A stretch of DNA of 64,000 nucleotides from Flavobacteriales bacterium UBA6770 (GCA_905181875.1 CAJIZH010000006.1:124001-188000); one strand, 5' to 3'. Positions 34,087 through 43,670 are shown, numbered from the stretch's first letter. The notes: generated by a model from the sequence alone, not told the origin. Translations and numbers: made by a program.

Positions 34087-35265
34087 ATGAATCTTATTTT
34101 TTTTGATAACAAAAGTCACGAAACCCTTCTTCCGCTCACCTATACCAGACCTGCAGCAGATCTTCGCATAGGGATTTTGAAAATTTCGGAAAAATGGGAA
34201 AAAATTTCAGGAGGAGTTACCGCGGGCTACGTTTCTCAAGTGCACTTATCTAAAAAGTATAGTATCCCCGTGAAAGCGGATTTATATTTAGCATCGAATG
34301 TAATTCCAGAGCATTATTTAATGGCTGAAATAAAAGCACTCTCTATCGGTCAAAAATTGGAATCTTTTGGAAATTGTATTGCTTTTAAGTCAACACAATG
34401 TTTTCTTGACTTATCAGAATTGAATGAAGCGCTCGCAAATGCTGAGCCGATAGAATCAGACTCAACTCCAATTTCGGTTTCCAATGCGATTGATATTTTT
34501 AAGCATAATGGCGACCAGATTCAAAAAGATATTAATGCATTGAAGCTGGAGACGGTCAGTTCTTATGGCGCATACAATACGCTAATTGGAAGTCAATTCT
34601 ATATCGATTCAACGGTTAAAATGGAGGGAGTTACCTTAAACTCTACTGAAGGACCAATTTATTTGGGTAAAGATGTTGAAGTAATGGAAGGGTCTGTAAT
34701 TAGAGGACCATTTGCGGCTTTAGAACATTCAACAGTCAAGATGGCTTCGAAAATATATGGTGATACCACAATAGGTCCACATTGTAAAGTTGGAGGAGAG
34801 GTAAGCAATTCTGTTTTTTACGGTTACTCGAATAAAGGTCATGATGGATTTTTAGGAAACTCTATAATTGGTGAATGGTGTAATTTAGGAGCTGATACAA
34901 ATAGTAGCAACTTAAAAAATAATTATTCAAATGTTTCGGTTTGGAATTACAGTACCGAATCAATTGAACATACCAATGAGATATTTGTTGGCTTAATTAT
35001 GGGCGACCATAGTAAGACAGGAATTAACACCATGTTGAACACTGGAACTGTCGTTGGCGTATCGGCCAATATTTATGGTGGTGATTTTCCACCCAAATTT
35101 ATACCTTCTTTTTCTTGGGGTGGTTCGTCTGGATTCCAGACTTTCAATTTTGAAAAAGCAAAAGAAGTAGCCAATAAAATGATGCAGCGTAGAGGTTTGT
35201 ATTTAACTGACGAAGAGTCTTCAATTTTAGAATTTGCATACAAATCTGACAGTAAATTCCGCTAA
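34087..35265 (+). CDS. Alternative GlmU-type sugar nucleotidyltransferase/acetyltransferase
   Basis: 392 residues of the 'alternative bacterial GlmU' family found in Bacteroidota, thought to make UDP-GlcNAc from glucosamine-1-phosphate for cell-wall and lipopolysaccharide synthesis. The N-terminal half starts LIFFDNKSHETLLPLTYTRPAADLRIG, the C-terminal half is a left-handed beta-helix with hexapeptide-like repeats (IYLGKDVEVMEGSVIRGPF, GPHCKVGGEVSNSVFYGYSNKGHDGF, and WCNLGADTNSSNLKNNYSNV near 275). The ATG at 34087 is preferred over the TTG at 34081. It stands between rpmE2 and lon, each with its own signals. Confidence 0.85.
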   Translation: MNLIFFDNKSHETLLPLTYTRPAADLRIGILKISEKWEKISGGVTAGYVSQVHLSKKYSIPVKADLYLASNVIPEHYLMAEIKALSIGQKLESFGNCIAFKSTQCFLDLSELNEALANAEPIESDSTPISVSNAIDIFKHNGDQIQKDINALKLETVSSYGAYNTLIGSQFYIDSTVKMEGVTLNSTEGPIYLGKDVEVMEGSVIRGPFAALEHSTVKMASKIYGDTTIGPHCKVGGEVSNSVFYGYSNKGHDGFLGNSIIGEWCNLGADTNSSNLKNNYSNVSVWNYSTESIEHTNEIFVGLIMGDHSKTGINTMLNTGTVVGVSANIYGGDFPPKFIPSFSWGGSSGFQTFNFEKAKEVANKMMQRRGLYLTDEESSILEFAYKSDSKFR

Positions 35266-35348
35266 TAAGCCGCTGGCATAAACCTTGACTTTTATCAATT
35301 GAAGCTGTATTTATATTAAATACTGCCTTTTTGACTTAAAACGAATAC

Positions 35349-37790
35349 ATGAACAATACCTTCGAATTACATAGCCTAATGGACGCAATGGATGACTCAG
35401 GCGAGTTTATTCCATTGCTTTCGCAAGAGGACGAAGATTTAATGAATAAAGAAAACCTTCCTGAAAACCTGCCAATATTACCGCTTCGTAATACGGTTCT
35501 TTTTCCAGGAGTAGTTATTCCGATTACTGTAGGACGAGATAAGTCTATCAAACTGGTGAAAGATGCCTACGCTAGCGATAAAACGATTGGAGTAATTGCC
35601 CAGAAAGACCAAAATATCGAAGACCCCTCTTTTGAGCATTTGAATAACATAGGAACTGTTGCACGTATTCTTAAAATGCTTAGGATGCCTGATGGTAATA
35701 CGACCATAATCATTCAAGGAAAACAAAAGTTCGAATTGGAAGAATTGGTTCAAGAAGAGCCTTATATCAGAGCAAAAGTTAAGTCGGTTGATCAGATTTT
35801 TCCTAAAAAGAAGGATGATAAATTTGAAGGCTTAGTTACTTCAGTAAAGGATTTGGCGCTCGAAATTATAGAGAAATCACCAGAGATTCCGACGGAAGCT
35901 AACATCGCAATTAGGAATATAGAAAGTCCAAATTTTTTGTTGAACTTCATCTCTTCCAATATGAATGCTGGGGTAGAAGAGAAGCAAAACATTTTAGACG
36001 AAGCTGACTTTACTGAGCGAGCCAATCGTGTAATGCGCTATATGACCAAAGAACTCCAAATGTTGGATATCAAAAACGATATTCAAAGCAAAGTTCGAGT
36101 TGATATTGACAAACAGCAACGTGAGTTTTTCTTGCAACAGCAAATGAAAACGATTCAGGAGGAATTAGGTGGAAACCCAGTTACTGAAGAAATTAATGAG
36201 TTGTCTGAACGTGCTGAGAAGAAAAAGTGGGGAAAGGAAACGGAAGAACGCTTTCAAAAAGAATTAGATAAGTTAGAACGCATCAACCCACAGAGTATGG
36301 AATATTCTGTTCAACTCAGTTATATTGAGTTGTTATTGGATTTACCTTGGAATGAGTTCTCTATCGATTCTTTTGATTTAAATAAAGCACGAAAAGTGTT
36401 AGATCGAGATCATTATGGTCTTGAAAAGATTAAGGATAGAATTATTGAGCACATCGCTGTCCTGAAGTTAAAGGGAAATATGAAATCTCCTATTCTATGT
36501 TTTGCTGGCCCTCCAGGAGTGGGAAAAACCTCTTTAGGAAGATCTATTGCTGAGGCAATTGGTCGTCAATACGTCCGTATCTCATTAGGCGGGTTGCGAG
36601 ACGAAGCAGAATTACGCGGACACAGAAAAACCTATATAGGTGCAATGCCGGGTCGAATTATTCAAAACTTGAAAAAGGCCGAAAAGTCGAATCCAGTTTT
36701 TATTCTCGACGAGATTGATAAAGTAGGAACGGGACATCAAGGTGACCCTTCTTCAGCTTTATTAGAAATACTTGATCCTGAGCAAAACAATTCGTTTTAC
36801 GATAATTACGTTGAAATGGATTACGACCTCTCTAACGTTATGTTTATTGCTACTGCAAACGATTTAGGCAATGTGCAGCCAGCACTAAGAGACAGAATGG
36901 AGATTATTAACCTTACAGGCTACACTGTAGAAGAAAAGGTTGAAATAGCAACGAAACACCTTTTGCCAAAGCAATTGAAAAGCCACGGAATGAAAAAGTC
37001 CGATGTAAAGCTTTCTAAGAAAGTGTTAGAGGCATTAGTTGAAGGCTATACTAGAGAATCTGGAGTTCGCGCATTAGAGAAAAAAGTTGCTCAGGTGGTA
37101 AGAAAGGTTGCTACTAAAGTGGCTATGGAAGAAACCTTTGATCCTATCATAACATTAGATCAGTTGAACGATTTACTAGGCCCTGGAATTCCTAAAGAAA
37201 AATACGAAAATAACGATATCGCAGGAGTTGTAACGGGCTTGGCTTGGACTTCTGTTGGTGGAGATATTCTGTTTATTGAATCTTCAATAACTCCAGGAAA
37301 AGGAAAGTTAACGCTTACAGGAAACTTGGGTGACGTGATGAAAGAAAGTGCTGTAATTGCTTTGGAGTACTTAAAAGCGCACGCACATTTTATTGGATTA
37401 AAACCAGAATTGTTTGAGCGTTATAACGTTCATATTCACGTGCCTGAAGGAGCAACACCAAAGGATGGCCCATCGGCGGGGATTACCATGTTGACTTCGT
37501 TAGCCTCCTTGTTTACGCAGCGAAAAGTAAAATCTAAATTGGCAATGACCGGCGAGATTACTTTACGTGGTCGAGTATTGCCAGTTGGTGGAATTAAAGA
37601 AAAGATTCTTGCTGCTAAAAGGGCAAATATTAAAGATATTATCTTGTGTAAAGACAATGAAAAAGACATTTTAGAGATTAATGAGAAGTACTTGAAAGGA
37701 CTTACGTTTAATTATGTTACCTCTATGAAAGAAGTGTTGGAAAAAGCGTTGCTTTCTGCAAAGGTGCCTGATGCGATAGAGGTTAAGTAG
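35349..37790 (+). CDS. lon: Lon protease (endopeptidase La)
   Basis: An ATP-dependent cytoplasmic protease for misfolded and regulatory proteins. The 813 residues show the N-terminal substrate domain (from LPILPLRNTVLFPGVVIP, about 36-53), the AAA+ module with Walker A GPPGVGKTSLG (about 383-393) and Walker B FILDEIDKV (about 448-456), and the C-terminal Ser-Lys protease domain with PKDGPSAGITM (Ser near 707) and GGIKEKILAAKRA (Lys near 748). An acidic N-terminal extension (MDDSGEFIPLLSQEDED) is typical of Bacteroidota Lon. No heat-shock operator is recognised upstream. Confidence 0.97.
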   Translation: MNNTFELHSLMDAMDDSGEFIPLLSQEDEDLMNKENLPENLPILPLRNTVLFPGVVIPITVGRDKSIKLVKDAYASDKTIGVIAQKDQNIEDPSFEHLNNIGTVARILKMLRMPDGNTTIIIQGKQKFELEELVQEEPYIRAKVKSVDQIFPKKKDDKFEGLVTSVKDLALEIIEKSPEIPTEANIAIRNIESPNFLLNFISSNMNAGVEEKQNILDEADFTERANRVMRYMTKELQMLDIKNDIQSKVRVDIDKQQREFFLQQQMKTIQEELGGNPVTEEINELSERAEKKKWGKETEERFQKELDKLERINPQSMEYSVQLSYIELLLDLPWNEFSIDSFDLNKARKVLDRDHYGLEKIKDRIIEHIAVLKLKGNMKSPILCFAGPPGVGKTSLGRSIAEAIGRQYVRISLGGLRDEAELRGHRKTYIGAMPGRIIQNLKKAEKSNPVFILDEIDKVGTGHQGDPSSALLEILDPEQNNSFYDNYVEMDYDLSNVMFIATANDLGNVQPALRDRMEIINLTGYTVEEKVEIATKHLLPKQLKSHGMKKSDVKLSKKVLEALVEGYTRESGVRALEKKVAQVVRKVATKVAMEETFDPIITLDQLNDLLGPGIPKEKYENNDIAGVVTGLAWTSVGGDILFIESSITPGKGKLTLTGNLGDVMKESAVIALEYLKAHAHFIGLKPELFERYNVHIHVPEGATPKDGPSAGITMLTSLASLFTQRKVKSKLAMTGEITLRGRVLPVGGIKEKILAAKRANIKDIILCKDNEKDILEINEKYLKGLTFNYVTSMKEVLEKALLSAKVPDAIEVK

Positions 37791-37836
37791 TTTGTAATAA
37801 TTTTTACTAATCTGTAAAGGTTGTTTCATAACGCAA

Positions 37837-37901
37837 GTCATTCCCGCGAATGTGGGAATCTGTCGATCCTGTTTTAGATTCTCGCCTTCGCAGGAATGAC
37901 G
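37837..37901. repeat. GTCATTCCCGCGAA-type long palindromic repeat
   Basis: Arms GTCATTCCCGCGAA (37837-37850) and TTCGCAGGAATGAC (37887-37900) pair with one mismatch; an inner GGGAATCT / AGATTCTC pair extends the structure. The 65-base element lies between lon and hutI and could also act as a terminator of lon. Confidence 0.85.
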
Positions 37902-37912
37902 ATAATTAAAGA

Positions 37913-39199
37913 ATGTCAGGTTTATTTAATAACAAGGAAATGGAGCAAAAAATTCTAATAAAGAACATTAAAGAATTAGCTTTTATTCAAGAAGAAGGTG
38001 ATATTCGCAAACGTTTGTCGGGTTCTGAAATGAATGAATGCACCTCTATTTTGAACGCTTGGTTGGCAGTTGAAAACGACATTATTGTTGGATTTGGTGC
38101 AATGGATGACTGGGAAGGAATTACCGATTGGACAAACCTTAAAATTATTGATGCAAGAGACAAAATTGTTTTGCCAACTTTTTGCGATTCACATTCACAC
38201 ATAGTTTATGCCGGTAACAGAGAAGGCGAATGGGTGGATAGACTAAATGGATTGTCTTATCAAGAAATTGCCAATAATGGCGGTGGAATTACCAATTCAG
38301 CTCTCAAGTTACGCGAAGCTTCCGAAGACGAATTGTACTATCAGGCCTTAACCCGAGCCAAGGAAGTTATCTCTACTGGAACAGGCGCTTTAGAGATTAA
38401 AAGTGGTTACGGTTTGAGTTTAGAAAGTGAGCTTAAAATACTGCGAGTTATTAAGCGTCTAAAAGAGAATACTGACCTTACAATAAAATCTACTTTATTG
38501 GCGGCACATGCAGTTCCGCCAGAGTTTAAAGGCGATAAGTTAGGGTATATTGATCTGATAATTAATGAAATAATCCCTCAGGTTACTAAAGAAGGGTTGG
38601 CAGATTACATTGATGTTTTTTGCGAAAAAGGCTATTTCGATAATGATGATACGCGCCGAATTTTAAAAGCAGGAGCAGCGTATGGACTCACTTCAAAATT
38701 CCATGTAAATCAATTTACAATTTCGGGTGGTGTGCAAGTGGGCATTGACGAAAATGCACTTTCTGTAGATCACTTGGAAGTATTGGCCGATGAAGAAATT
38801 ACAGCTTTAAAAGGCGTTTCGACTATAGCAACACTGTTGCCTTCTTGTTCGTTTTTTTTAGAGATTCCTTATTCTCCAGTACGTAAAATGATTGACGAAG
38901 GATTGCCAGTGGCTCTAGCAACGGATTTTAACCCAGGTTCAACACCTTCAGGAAATATTCCATTTGTAATGTCTTTGGCATGTGTTAAAATGAAAATGAA
39001 GCCTAATGAGGCGTTCAATGCCTCGCTGAGAAATGGTGCTTATGCAATGGACTTATCTGAAAGTCATGGCTCAATTGCAGTCGGTAAAAAAGCCAATTTG
39101 ATTATTACTAAACCAATCCCTTCTTATTCCTACATTCCATACAGTTTTGGTTCAAATTGTATCGAGTCTGTCATTCTTAATGGGAAAGTGCAGTTTTAG
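37913..39199 (+). CDS. hutI: Imidazolonepropionase
   Basis: Third step of histidine degradation: hydrolyses imidazolone-5-propionate to formiminoglutamate. An amidohydrolase with a Zn/Fe site: DSHSHIVYAGNREGEW (about 95-110, HxH), LLAAHAVPPEF (about 200), FHVNQF (about 265) and the metal Asp in ATDFNPGST (about 345). Length 428 (419 if the second ATG at 37940, MEQKILIKNI, is used, which is the more usual family start). The hutH and hutU genes are not in the window; ftcD, the next step, lies 2.6 kb downstream. Confidence 0.95.
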   Translation: MSGLFNNKEMEQKILIKNIKELAFIQEEGDIRKRLSGSEMNECTSILNAWLAVENDIIVGFGAMDDWEGITDWTNLKIIDARDKIVLPTFCDSHSHIVYAGNREGEWVDRLNGLSYQEIANNGGGITNSALKLREASEDELYYQALTRAKEVISTGTGALEIKSGYGLSLESELKILRVIKRLKENTDLTIKSTLLAAHAVPPEFKGDKLGYIDLIINEIIPQVTKEGLADYIDVFCEKGYFDNDDTRRILKAGAAYGLTSKFHVNQFTISGGVQVGIDENALSVDHLEVLADEEITALKGVSTIATLLPSCSFFLEIPYSPVRKMIDEGLPVALATDFNPGSTPSGNIPFVMSLACVKMKMKPNEAFNASLRNGAYAMDLSESHGSIAVGKKANLIITKPIPSYSYIPYSFGSNCIESVILNGKVQF

Positions 39200-39318
39200 A
39201 CGAGTGTTTATTTTTATAACTACAATCTTATTTCCACACCTCATTCCTGTCTAGGCAGTATTCGGTGCTTCATAGAATACATACATTTCACTCTAAGAAA
39301 GTTTAAAACCTTATTGGC

Positions 39319-40068
39319 TTATTCAGCTAATTCTCCGATAGTGTCGTAAAAAGCTATTTCGTGATTTTTTTGAAGTGCCCAGTCCGAGTTGCCGTAATCA
39401 AAATGCCAAAACTCTTTATAGTAGCAGATAAAACCTTCATCGTGAAATAAATCAAGGAGTAACTTCCGGTTCTGTTTTGCGGTTTCAGTAATCTTTGGGT
39501 TATAAGGATAGCATCTTTTACCAAGTCTAATGTTCCAACCTTTATTGGATCCAAAATCAAGCATTGTTTGAGTCTCATTGTCAAATATAAGAGCGTCAAT
39601 TGCTCCACCAGTAGAGTGTGTCGATTGGTTAGCTGGAGCTACAAAATTGTCTAAACTATTAAAAAGTTTTTCTTCTGTAAAAGAAGGGTTTTTTTTCTGT
39701 GCTTTTTGATAATGAGTTTCCCAAATCTTTTGCTGATGGTCAAAAGAACGCCAAGCCGATCGAATTGCCAACGTCATATTCTGTTCAGTAAGTTTTTCAC
39801 TTATGCGCTTTATTTTAGGAATTATTGCCTCACGAATCAGATATTGGTAATTTTCCACGAAAGAAGGCTCATACAATAGGGTTAGGCCAGCCTCTTTAAG
39901 ACTTAATAGAGGTGATCCATCATCTTCAATTTCAAAAGTATTTTTTAGTTTTCTAAGCTCGACATCTTGCGATTCAACCATTTCGCAGTACTCATTTTCA
40001 TTCATCAGCTTGTTATCTTTAATTTTTTGACCTAGGACCCAGTTATTATGATAAACAAAGTTCCACAA
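39319..40068 (-). CDS. D-Ala-D-Ala dipeptidase/carboxypeptidase (VanX/DdpX-like, M15)
   Basis: A 249-residue zinc peptidase of family M15. The zinc site is seen in STHSTGGAIDALIF (SxHxxGxAxD, about 176-189) and the C-terminal EFWHFDYGNSDW (His of xxWHxx, about 222-233), with the catalytic Glu in the latter segment. Layout and GFICYYKEFWHFDYG resemble VanX/DdpX more than VanY. It cleaves D-Ala-D-Ala from peptidoglycan precursors or from external muropeptides. No signal peptide is clear. The second ATG at 40003-40005 (MNENEYCEMVESQ) is an alternative start. It stands alone between hutI and the small membrane gene. Confidence 0.82.
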   Translation of the reverse strand: MWNFVYHNNWVLGQKIKDNKLMNENEYCEMVESQDVELRKLKNTFEIEDDGSPLLSLKEAGLTLLYEPSFVENYQYLIREAIIPKIKRISEKLTEQNMTLAIRSAWRSFDHQQKIWETHYQKAQKKNPSFTEEKLFNSLDNFVAPANQSTHSTGGAIDALIFDNETQTMLDFGSNKGWNIRLGKRCYPYNPKITETAKQNRKLLLDLFHDEGFICYYKEFWHFDYGNSDWALQKNHEIAFYDTIGELAE

Positions 40069-40157
40069 ATTAAATAGAGTAGGACTATAGGGATAAGTTT
40101 TTGTTTGGTTTTTTGAAGCTCTTTAAATTATACTTCGGAAACATTTAACTCAATAGT

Positions 40158-40388
40158 TTATTTGCGCTTTAGATAAAGCGTTGCTGAAGGATTTGGAACT
40201 AAATATAATTTTAGAAAGTAGATTACCCACCTTCCAAGTACACTTAGAAGGCAGATCATCACAATGGTTGAAATTGCACTGCTATATGTTCTGTACCTCA
40301 TAAAACCAAGACCTTTGGTAGCCAAAATATGTATGATCGCCAATAATCCTAGAATTGCTGTTGCAGTATTAATTACAGAGCCAATCAT
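40158..40388 (-). CDS. Small two-helix membrane protein next to prohibitin
   Basis: A 76-residue protein with two hydrophobic segments (about 5-25 and 38-60) and a basic tail. No family recognised. Its ATG (40386-40388) directly follows the stop codon of the prohibitin gene (TAAATG arrangement on the minus strand), so it is very likely co-translated with it and may be a partner of the SPFH membrane assembly; this is inferred from position only. Confidence 0.65.
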   Translation of the reverse strand: MIGSVINTATAILGLLAIIHILATKGLGFMRYRTYSSAISTIVMICLLSVLGRWVIYFLKLYLVPNPSATLYLKRK

Positions 40389-41234
40389 TTACTTTTTTGG
40401 TACACTTCCAACACCTATAAAAGGTATTGCACCAGCTCCAGTAACGCCTGGTAATATTCCATTCCATTTTTCAATGGCTTTCAGATTAGCTTCAATTTTT
40501 CGCAGCTCAATCAAATCAGGAGAAATATTCATTTTTTGAAGTCTAAGTGCTTCTGCTTCAGCAGTCGCTGCAGCAATAGTTTGTTGAGCTTCTACTTTTA
40601 TACGATCAAGATCACGTTTTGCCTTCAATGCATTTTGCTCAGCCGTTTGCTTTGCTTCAATTGCATCAGTAAACGTTTGAGAAAAACTAAAAGAGATAAT
40701 AGAAAATGCATCTACTGAGATATTAGACTCTAACAGTCGCCTAGTTAGCGAAGCTTGCATTTCTCGGCTAACTGATGGTCGTTTAGTAATCAATTCTTCC
40801 GCTGTATAACGCGCAGATACAGCTTTCATAACTTCTTGTATCGCCGGATCAATAATTCTTCCTTTAAACTCTACACCTATGGTTTGATATACAACGTTTA
40901 CTTTATCCGGTATAACGTGGTAATTCAATGCAACCGATAAATCTACGTCTTGCAGGTCAGAGGAAGAAGAGGCTGCATCGGTAGTAACCTTTTGGATTTT
41001 AACATCCATTGGAATTACTGTTTGTACAACTGGAATTTTAAAGTGAATACCTTCATTCAAAACCAAATCTTGAACAGCACCAAAATTTTGTACGATTCCA
41101 CGCTCACCTGCGCCAATTTGCACCCAAGGCTTAAAAGTTATTACAAGCAATAGCAAACCGCCAATAATCAAAAGCTTTTTGTACTTCCCATTCATTAATA
41201 TATTCTTCAAATCGTCCATTTCTGTGTTCTCCAT
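40389..41234 (-). CDS. Prohibitin (SPFH/band 7) family membrane protein
   Basis: 281 residues: one N-terminal membrane segment (about 20-35, KLLIIGGLLLLVITF), then the SPFH domain with GAGERGIVQNFGAVQD (about 45-60), TVIPMDVKIQKVTTDAASSS and the family-typical MQASLTRRLLESNISVDAFSIISFSFSQTF near 170, and a C-terminal coiled coil (QTAEQNALKAKRDLDRIKVEAQQT). Prohibitins form ring-shaped membrane scaffolds that regulate proteases such as FtsH. Promoter element TACCTTTGC lies 22 nt before the ATG. Confidence 0.92.
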   Translation of the reverse strand: MENTEMDDLKNILMNGKYKKLLIIGGLLLLVITFKPWVQIGAGERGIVQNFGAVQDLVLNEGIHFKIPVVQTVIPMDVKIQKVTTDAASSSSDLQDVDLSVALNYHVIPDKVNVVYQTIGVEFKGRIIDPAIQEVMKAVSARYTAEELITKRPSVSREMQASLTRRLLESNISVDAFSIISFSFSQTFTDAIEAKQTAEQNALKAKRDLDRIKVEAQQTIAAATAEAEALRLQKMNISPDLIELRKIEANLKAIEKWNGILPGVTGAGAIPFIGVGSVPKK

Positions 41235-41255
41235 TTTTCTTGTCTTTAGTTCGGC

Positions 41256-41264
41256 GCAAAGGTA
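41256..41264 (-). promoter_or_regulatory. -7 promoter element of the prohibitin gene
   Basis: TACCTTTGC on the minus strand matches TAnnTTTG, 22 nt before the start codon. Confidence 0.55.
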
Positions 41265-41814
41265 TGAATTAGGTTTGGGGGAGTTGTTAAATCCTGCCGA
41301 GGTAGAATTGAAGATATATCAGATGTTTTTTGACTGTTATCTAAGTTTTGATGAACTGATATGAAGCTGTACTTTACTTCCGCTTAACTTTTGCAGGTCT
41401 CGTCATTTTTAAACAAACCGATATGTGTTGTTAAAACTATCGTCATTCCAAAAGCGTAATCGAACGAAAATTTAGAAAAGTTTGAGTGAAATTGCTGTAC
41501 GGAATCTATTTTCCTATAGGTGCGTGCAACTATGTAATGCATATCGACCAATAAAACGAAGAGTGGAAGTGAAAAGAGTTGAATTGGCCTCCTCATACTC
41601 TGTTATTCCAAAGCAGTAGAATTATTTTGCTTTATTTTTTTGACTTGGGAGCAAGAAGGAAAATTCAATGCGATGCAATCGCTCAAGAGCAGAGTGAAGG
41701 AGGTCTAGCATCAGTGAAATAAGCATTAATTTAAGAGTATATTAAATCTCTTTATCTTGAAAAGTAGAACAAACAGTTTTATTACTTTTCAACATAAACG
41801 ACACACCAGAACAT

Positions 41815-41823
41815 TACATTTGC
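41815..41823 (+). promoter_or_regulatory. -7 promoter element of ftcD
   Basis: TACATTTGC matches TAnnTTTG, 22 nt before the ftcD ATG at 41846. Confidence 0.5.
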
Positions 41824-41845
41824 CTACATAAAAATCAAAGGCAAA

Positions 41846-43543
41846 ATGGAACAACAATTAATAGAATGTGTACCTAATATTTCAGAGGGTAGAGATGCTG
41901 CAAAAATCAAAGCTATAACTGACGTAGTAGAAACTATAGAAGGTGTTAAACTGCTAGACGTTGATCCAGGAAAAGCCACCAACAGAACAGTAATCACATT
42001 TGTAGGTGAGCCAGAAAAAGCCATTGAAGCTGCATTTCTTTTGATCAAAAAAGCTTCAGAGCTTATCGATATGAGAAAACACTCAGGCGAGCACCCTCGT
42101 TTTGGTGCAACCGATGTTTGTCCATTAGTTCCTATTGCCAATATATCTATGGAAGAAACGGCAAAATATGCGTCCAAATTGGGTGAGCGTGTTGGTCGTG
42201 AATTGGGCATCCCCGGTTACTTCTATGAAAACGCAGCCAAAGAAGACAAAAGAGTAAACTTAGCTAGTTGCCGAGAAGGTCAGTACGAAGGGCTTTCAAA
42301 AAAATTAAGCGATCCGGATTGGAAACCAGATTTTGGTCCAGCTGAATTTAATGCTAAAGTGGCTCAGTCGGGTTGCACAGCAATTTCAGCAAGAGACTTC
42401 CTGGTAGCTTATAACATTAACCTAAACACAACTTCTACTCGCAGAGCCAATGCCATTGCCTTTGACATTCGTGAAGCAGGAAGATTAAAAACAGAAGGTG
42501 GTTCCTTATCTGGTAAGAAAGTATTGGATGCAAACGGAGAACCCGTTCGTGAGCCAGGAAAACTGAAATGTGTAAAAGGAATAGGCTGGTACATTGAAGA
42601 GTACGGAGTTGCTCAAATCTCATACAACCTAACTAATATAAGTGTTACGTCAATTCATGAAGCATTTGACGCTACACAAGAATCTGCAATTGCAAGAGGA
42701 CTTAGAATCACCGGGTCAGAATTGATTGGTTTAGTGCCCTTGAATGCATTGTTGGATGCGGGACGTTATTTCTTGAAAAAACAAGAACGTTCTTTAGGCG
42801 TATCAGAATCTGAATTGATAAAGATTGCTGTAAAATCGCTGGGACTTGACGATTTAGCTCCATTTGATCCAGCAGAAAAAATTATAGAATATAAACTAAG
42901 AGGTGCTGCTGGTGATAAGCTAGTGGACATGGACTTGATTGCCTTTGCTGATGAAACAGCAAGTGAGTCTCCAGCACCTGGCGGTGGTTCAATCTCTGCC
43001 TATGTGGGCACATTAGGAATTAGTTTGGCTACAATGGTGGCAAATCTTTCTGCCCACAAACGTGGTTGGGACGATAGATGGGAAGAGTTTTCAGAATGGG
43101 CTGAAAAAGGTCAGGCTATCAAAAACAAATTGTTGTTGTTGGTAGATGAAGATACTGCTGCTTTCAACAAAATAATGGACGCTTTTGGTTTGCCAAAAGA
43201 TTCGGATGCTGAAAAAGCAGTTAGAGGCCAAGCGATTCAGGTTGCAACGAAATACGCGATTGAAATTCCTTTTCAGGTAATGGAAACGGTTTACGATTCG
43301 TTCGAAGTAATTGAAGCAATGGTAGCAGTCGGAAACCCAAATTCGATTACCGATGCTGGAGTAGGAGCCTTGTGTGCTCGAACTGCAATTATGGGAGCGT
43401 TTATGAATGTGAAGATCAATACTGGCGATTTAAAAGATAAAGAGTTCGTTGCTGATATATTGAAAAGAGGGCAAGAAATTCAGGACAAAGCCGTTGCTAA
43501 GGAAGCTGAGTTGGTTGCAAAGGTGAATGCTGCAATTGTTTAG
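41846..43543 (+). CDS. ftcD: Bifunctional glutamate formimidoyltransferase / formimidoyl-THF cyclodeaminase
   Basis: Transfers the formimino group of formiminoglutamate to tetrahydrofolate, then cyclises and deaminates it. The 565 residues hold both domains: FTCD_N/FTCD (about 3-330, opening IECVPNISEGRDAAKIK, with HKHSGEHPRFGATDVCP near 80) and the helical cyclodeaminase (about 365-560, starting SESPAPGGGSISAYVGTLG). This is the fused form, as in animals and some Bacteroidota. It completes the step after hutI, though three unrelated genes lie between them. Promoter element seen upstream. Confidence 0.95.
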   Translation: MEQQLIECVPNISEGRDAAKIKAITDVVETIEGVKLLDVDPGKATNRTVITFVGEPEKAIEAAFLLIKKASELIDMRKHSGEHPRFGATDVCPLVPIANISMEETAKYASKLGERVGRELGIPGYFYENAAKEDKRVNLASCREGQYEGLSKKLSDPDWKPDFGPAEFNAKVAQSGCTAISARDFLVAYNINLNTTSTRRANAIAFDIREAGRLKTEGGSLSGKKVLDANGEPVREPGKLKCVKGIGWYIEEYGVAQISYNLTNISVTSIHEAFDATQESAIARGLRITGSELIGLVPLNALLDAGRYFLKKQERSLGVSESELIKIAVKSLGLDDLAPFDPAEKIIEYKLRGAAGDKLVDMDLIAFADETASESPAPGGGSISAYVGTLGISLATMVANLSAHKRGWDDRWEEFSEWAEKGQAIKNKLLLLVDEDTAAFNKIMDAFGLPKDSDAEKAVRGQAIQVATKYAIEIPFQVMETVYDSFEVIEAMVAVGNPNSITDAGVGALCARTAIMGAFMNVKINTGDLKDKEFVADILKRGQEIQDKAVAKEAELVAKVNAAIV

Positions 43544-43551
43544 GGACTGGT

Positions 43552-43670
43552 TGTTCTCGATACAATTTTATTACGCAAGCTTCATAAAATCACTCAAACT
43601 GTCAATTCAGAAAACGTGATGTCAGTTCGAGTGGTTTGTAATGAGCGAATAAAATGTATTAAGATGCTAA
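43552..43670. repeat. Imperfect long inverted repeat (MITE- or REP-like)
   Basis: Left arm TCTCGATACAATTTTATTAC...CACTCAAACTG and right arm CAGTTCGAGTGG...GAATAAAATGTAT are complementary over about 45 bases with mismatches and gaps. The consensus GTCAGTTCGAGTG...CGATACA is a common intergenic element type in Bacteroidota. It lies downstream of ftcD. Confidence 0.65.

Larger units (their letters stand above)
41235..41845. other. Long intergenic region, divergent promoters
   Basis: A 610-base stretch between divergent prohibitin (-) and ftcD (+). It has a promoter-like element at each end. The 70-codon minus-strand ORF 41384-41596 shows no signal, motif or strong codon bias and was not called. 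Nothing else is recognised. Confidence 0.5.

Noticed and set aside
41384-41596. 70-codon ORF on the minus strand between prohibitin and ftcD
   Set aside because: No signal peptide, motif or promoter; composition and position look like chance.
41824-42210. 128-codon ORF antisense to ftcD
   Set aside because: Lies fully opposite a well-supported gene; Ser/Ile-rich shadow frame.
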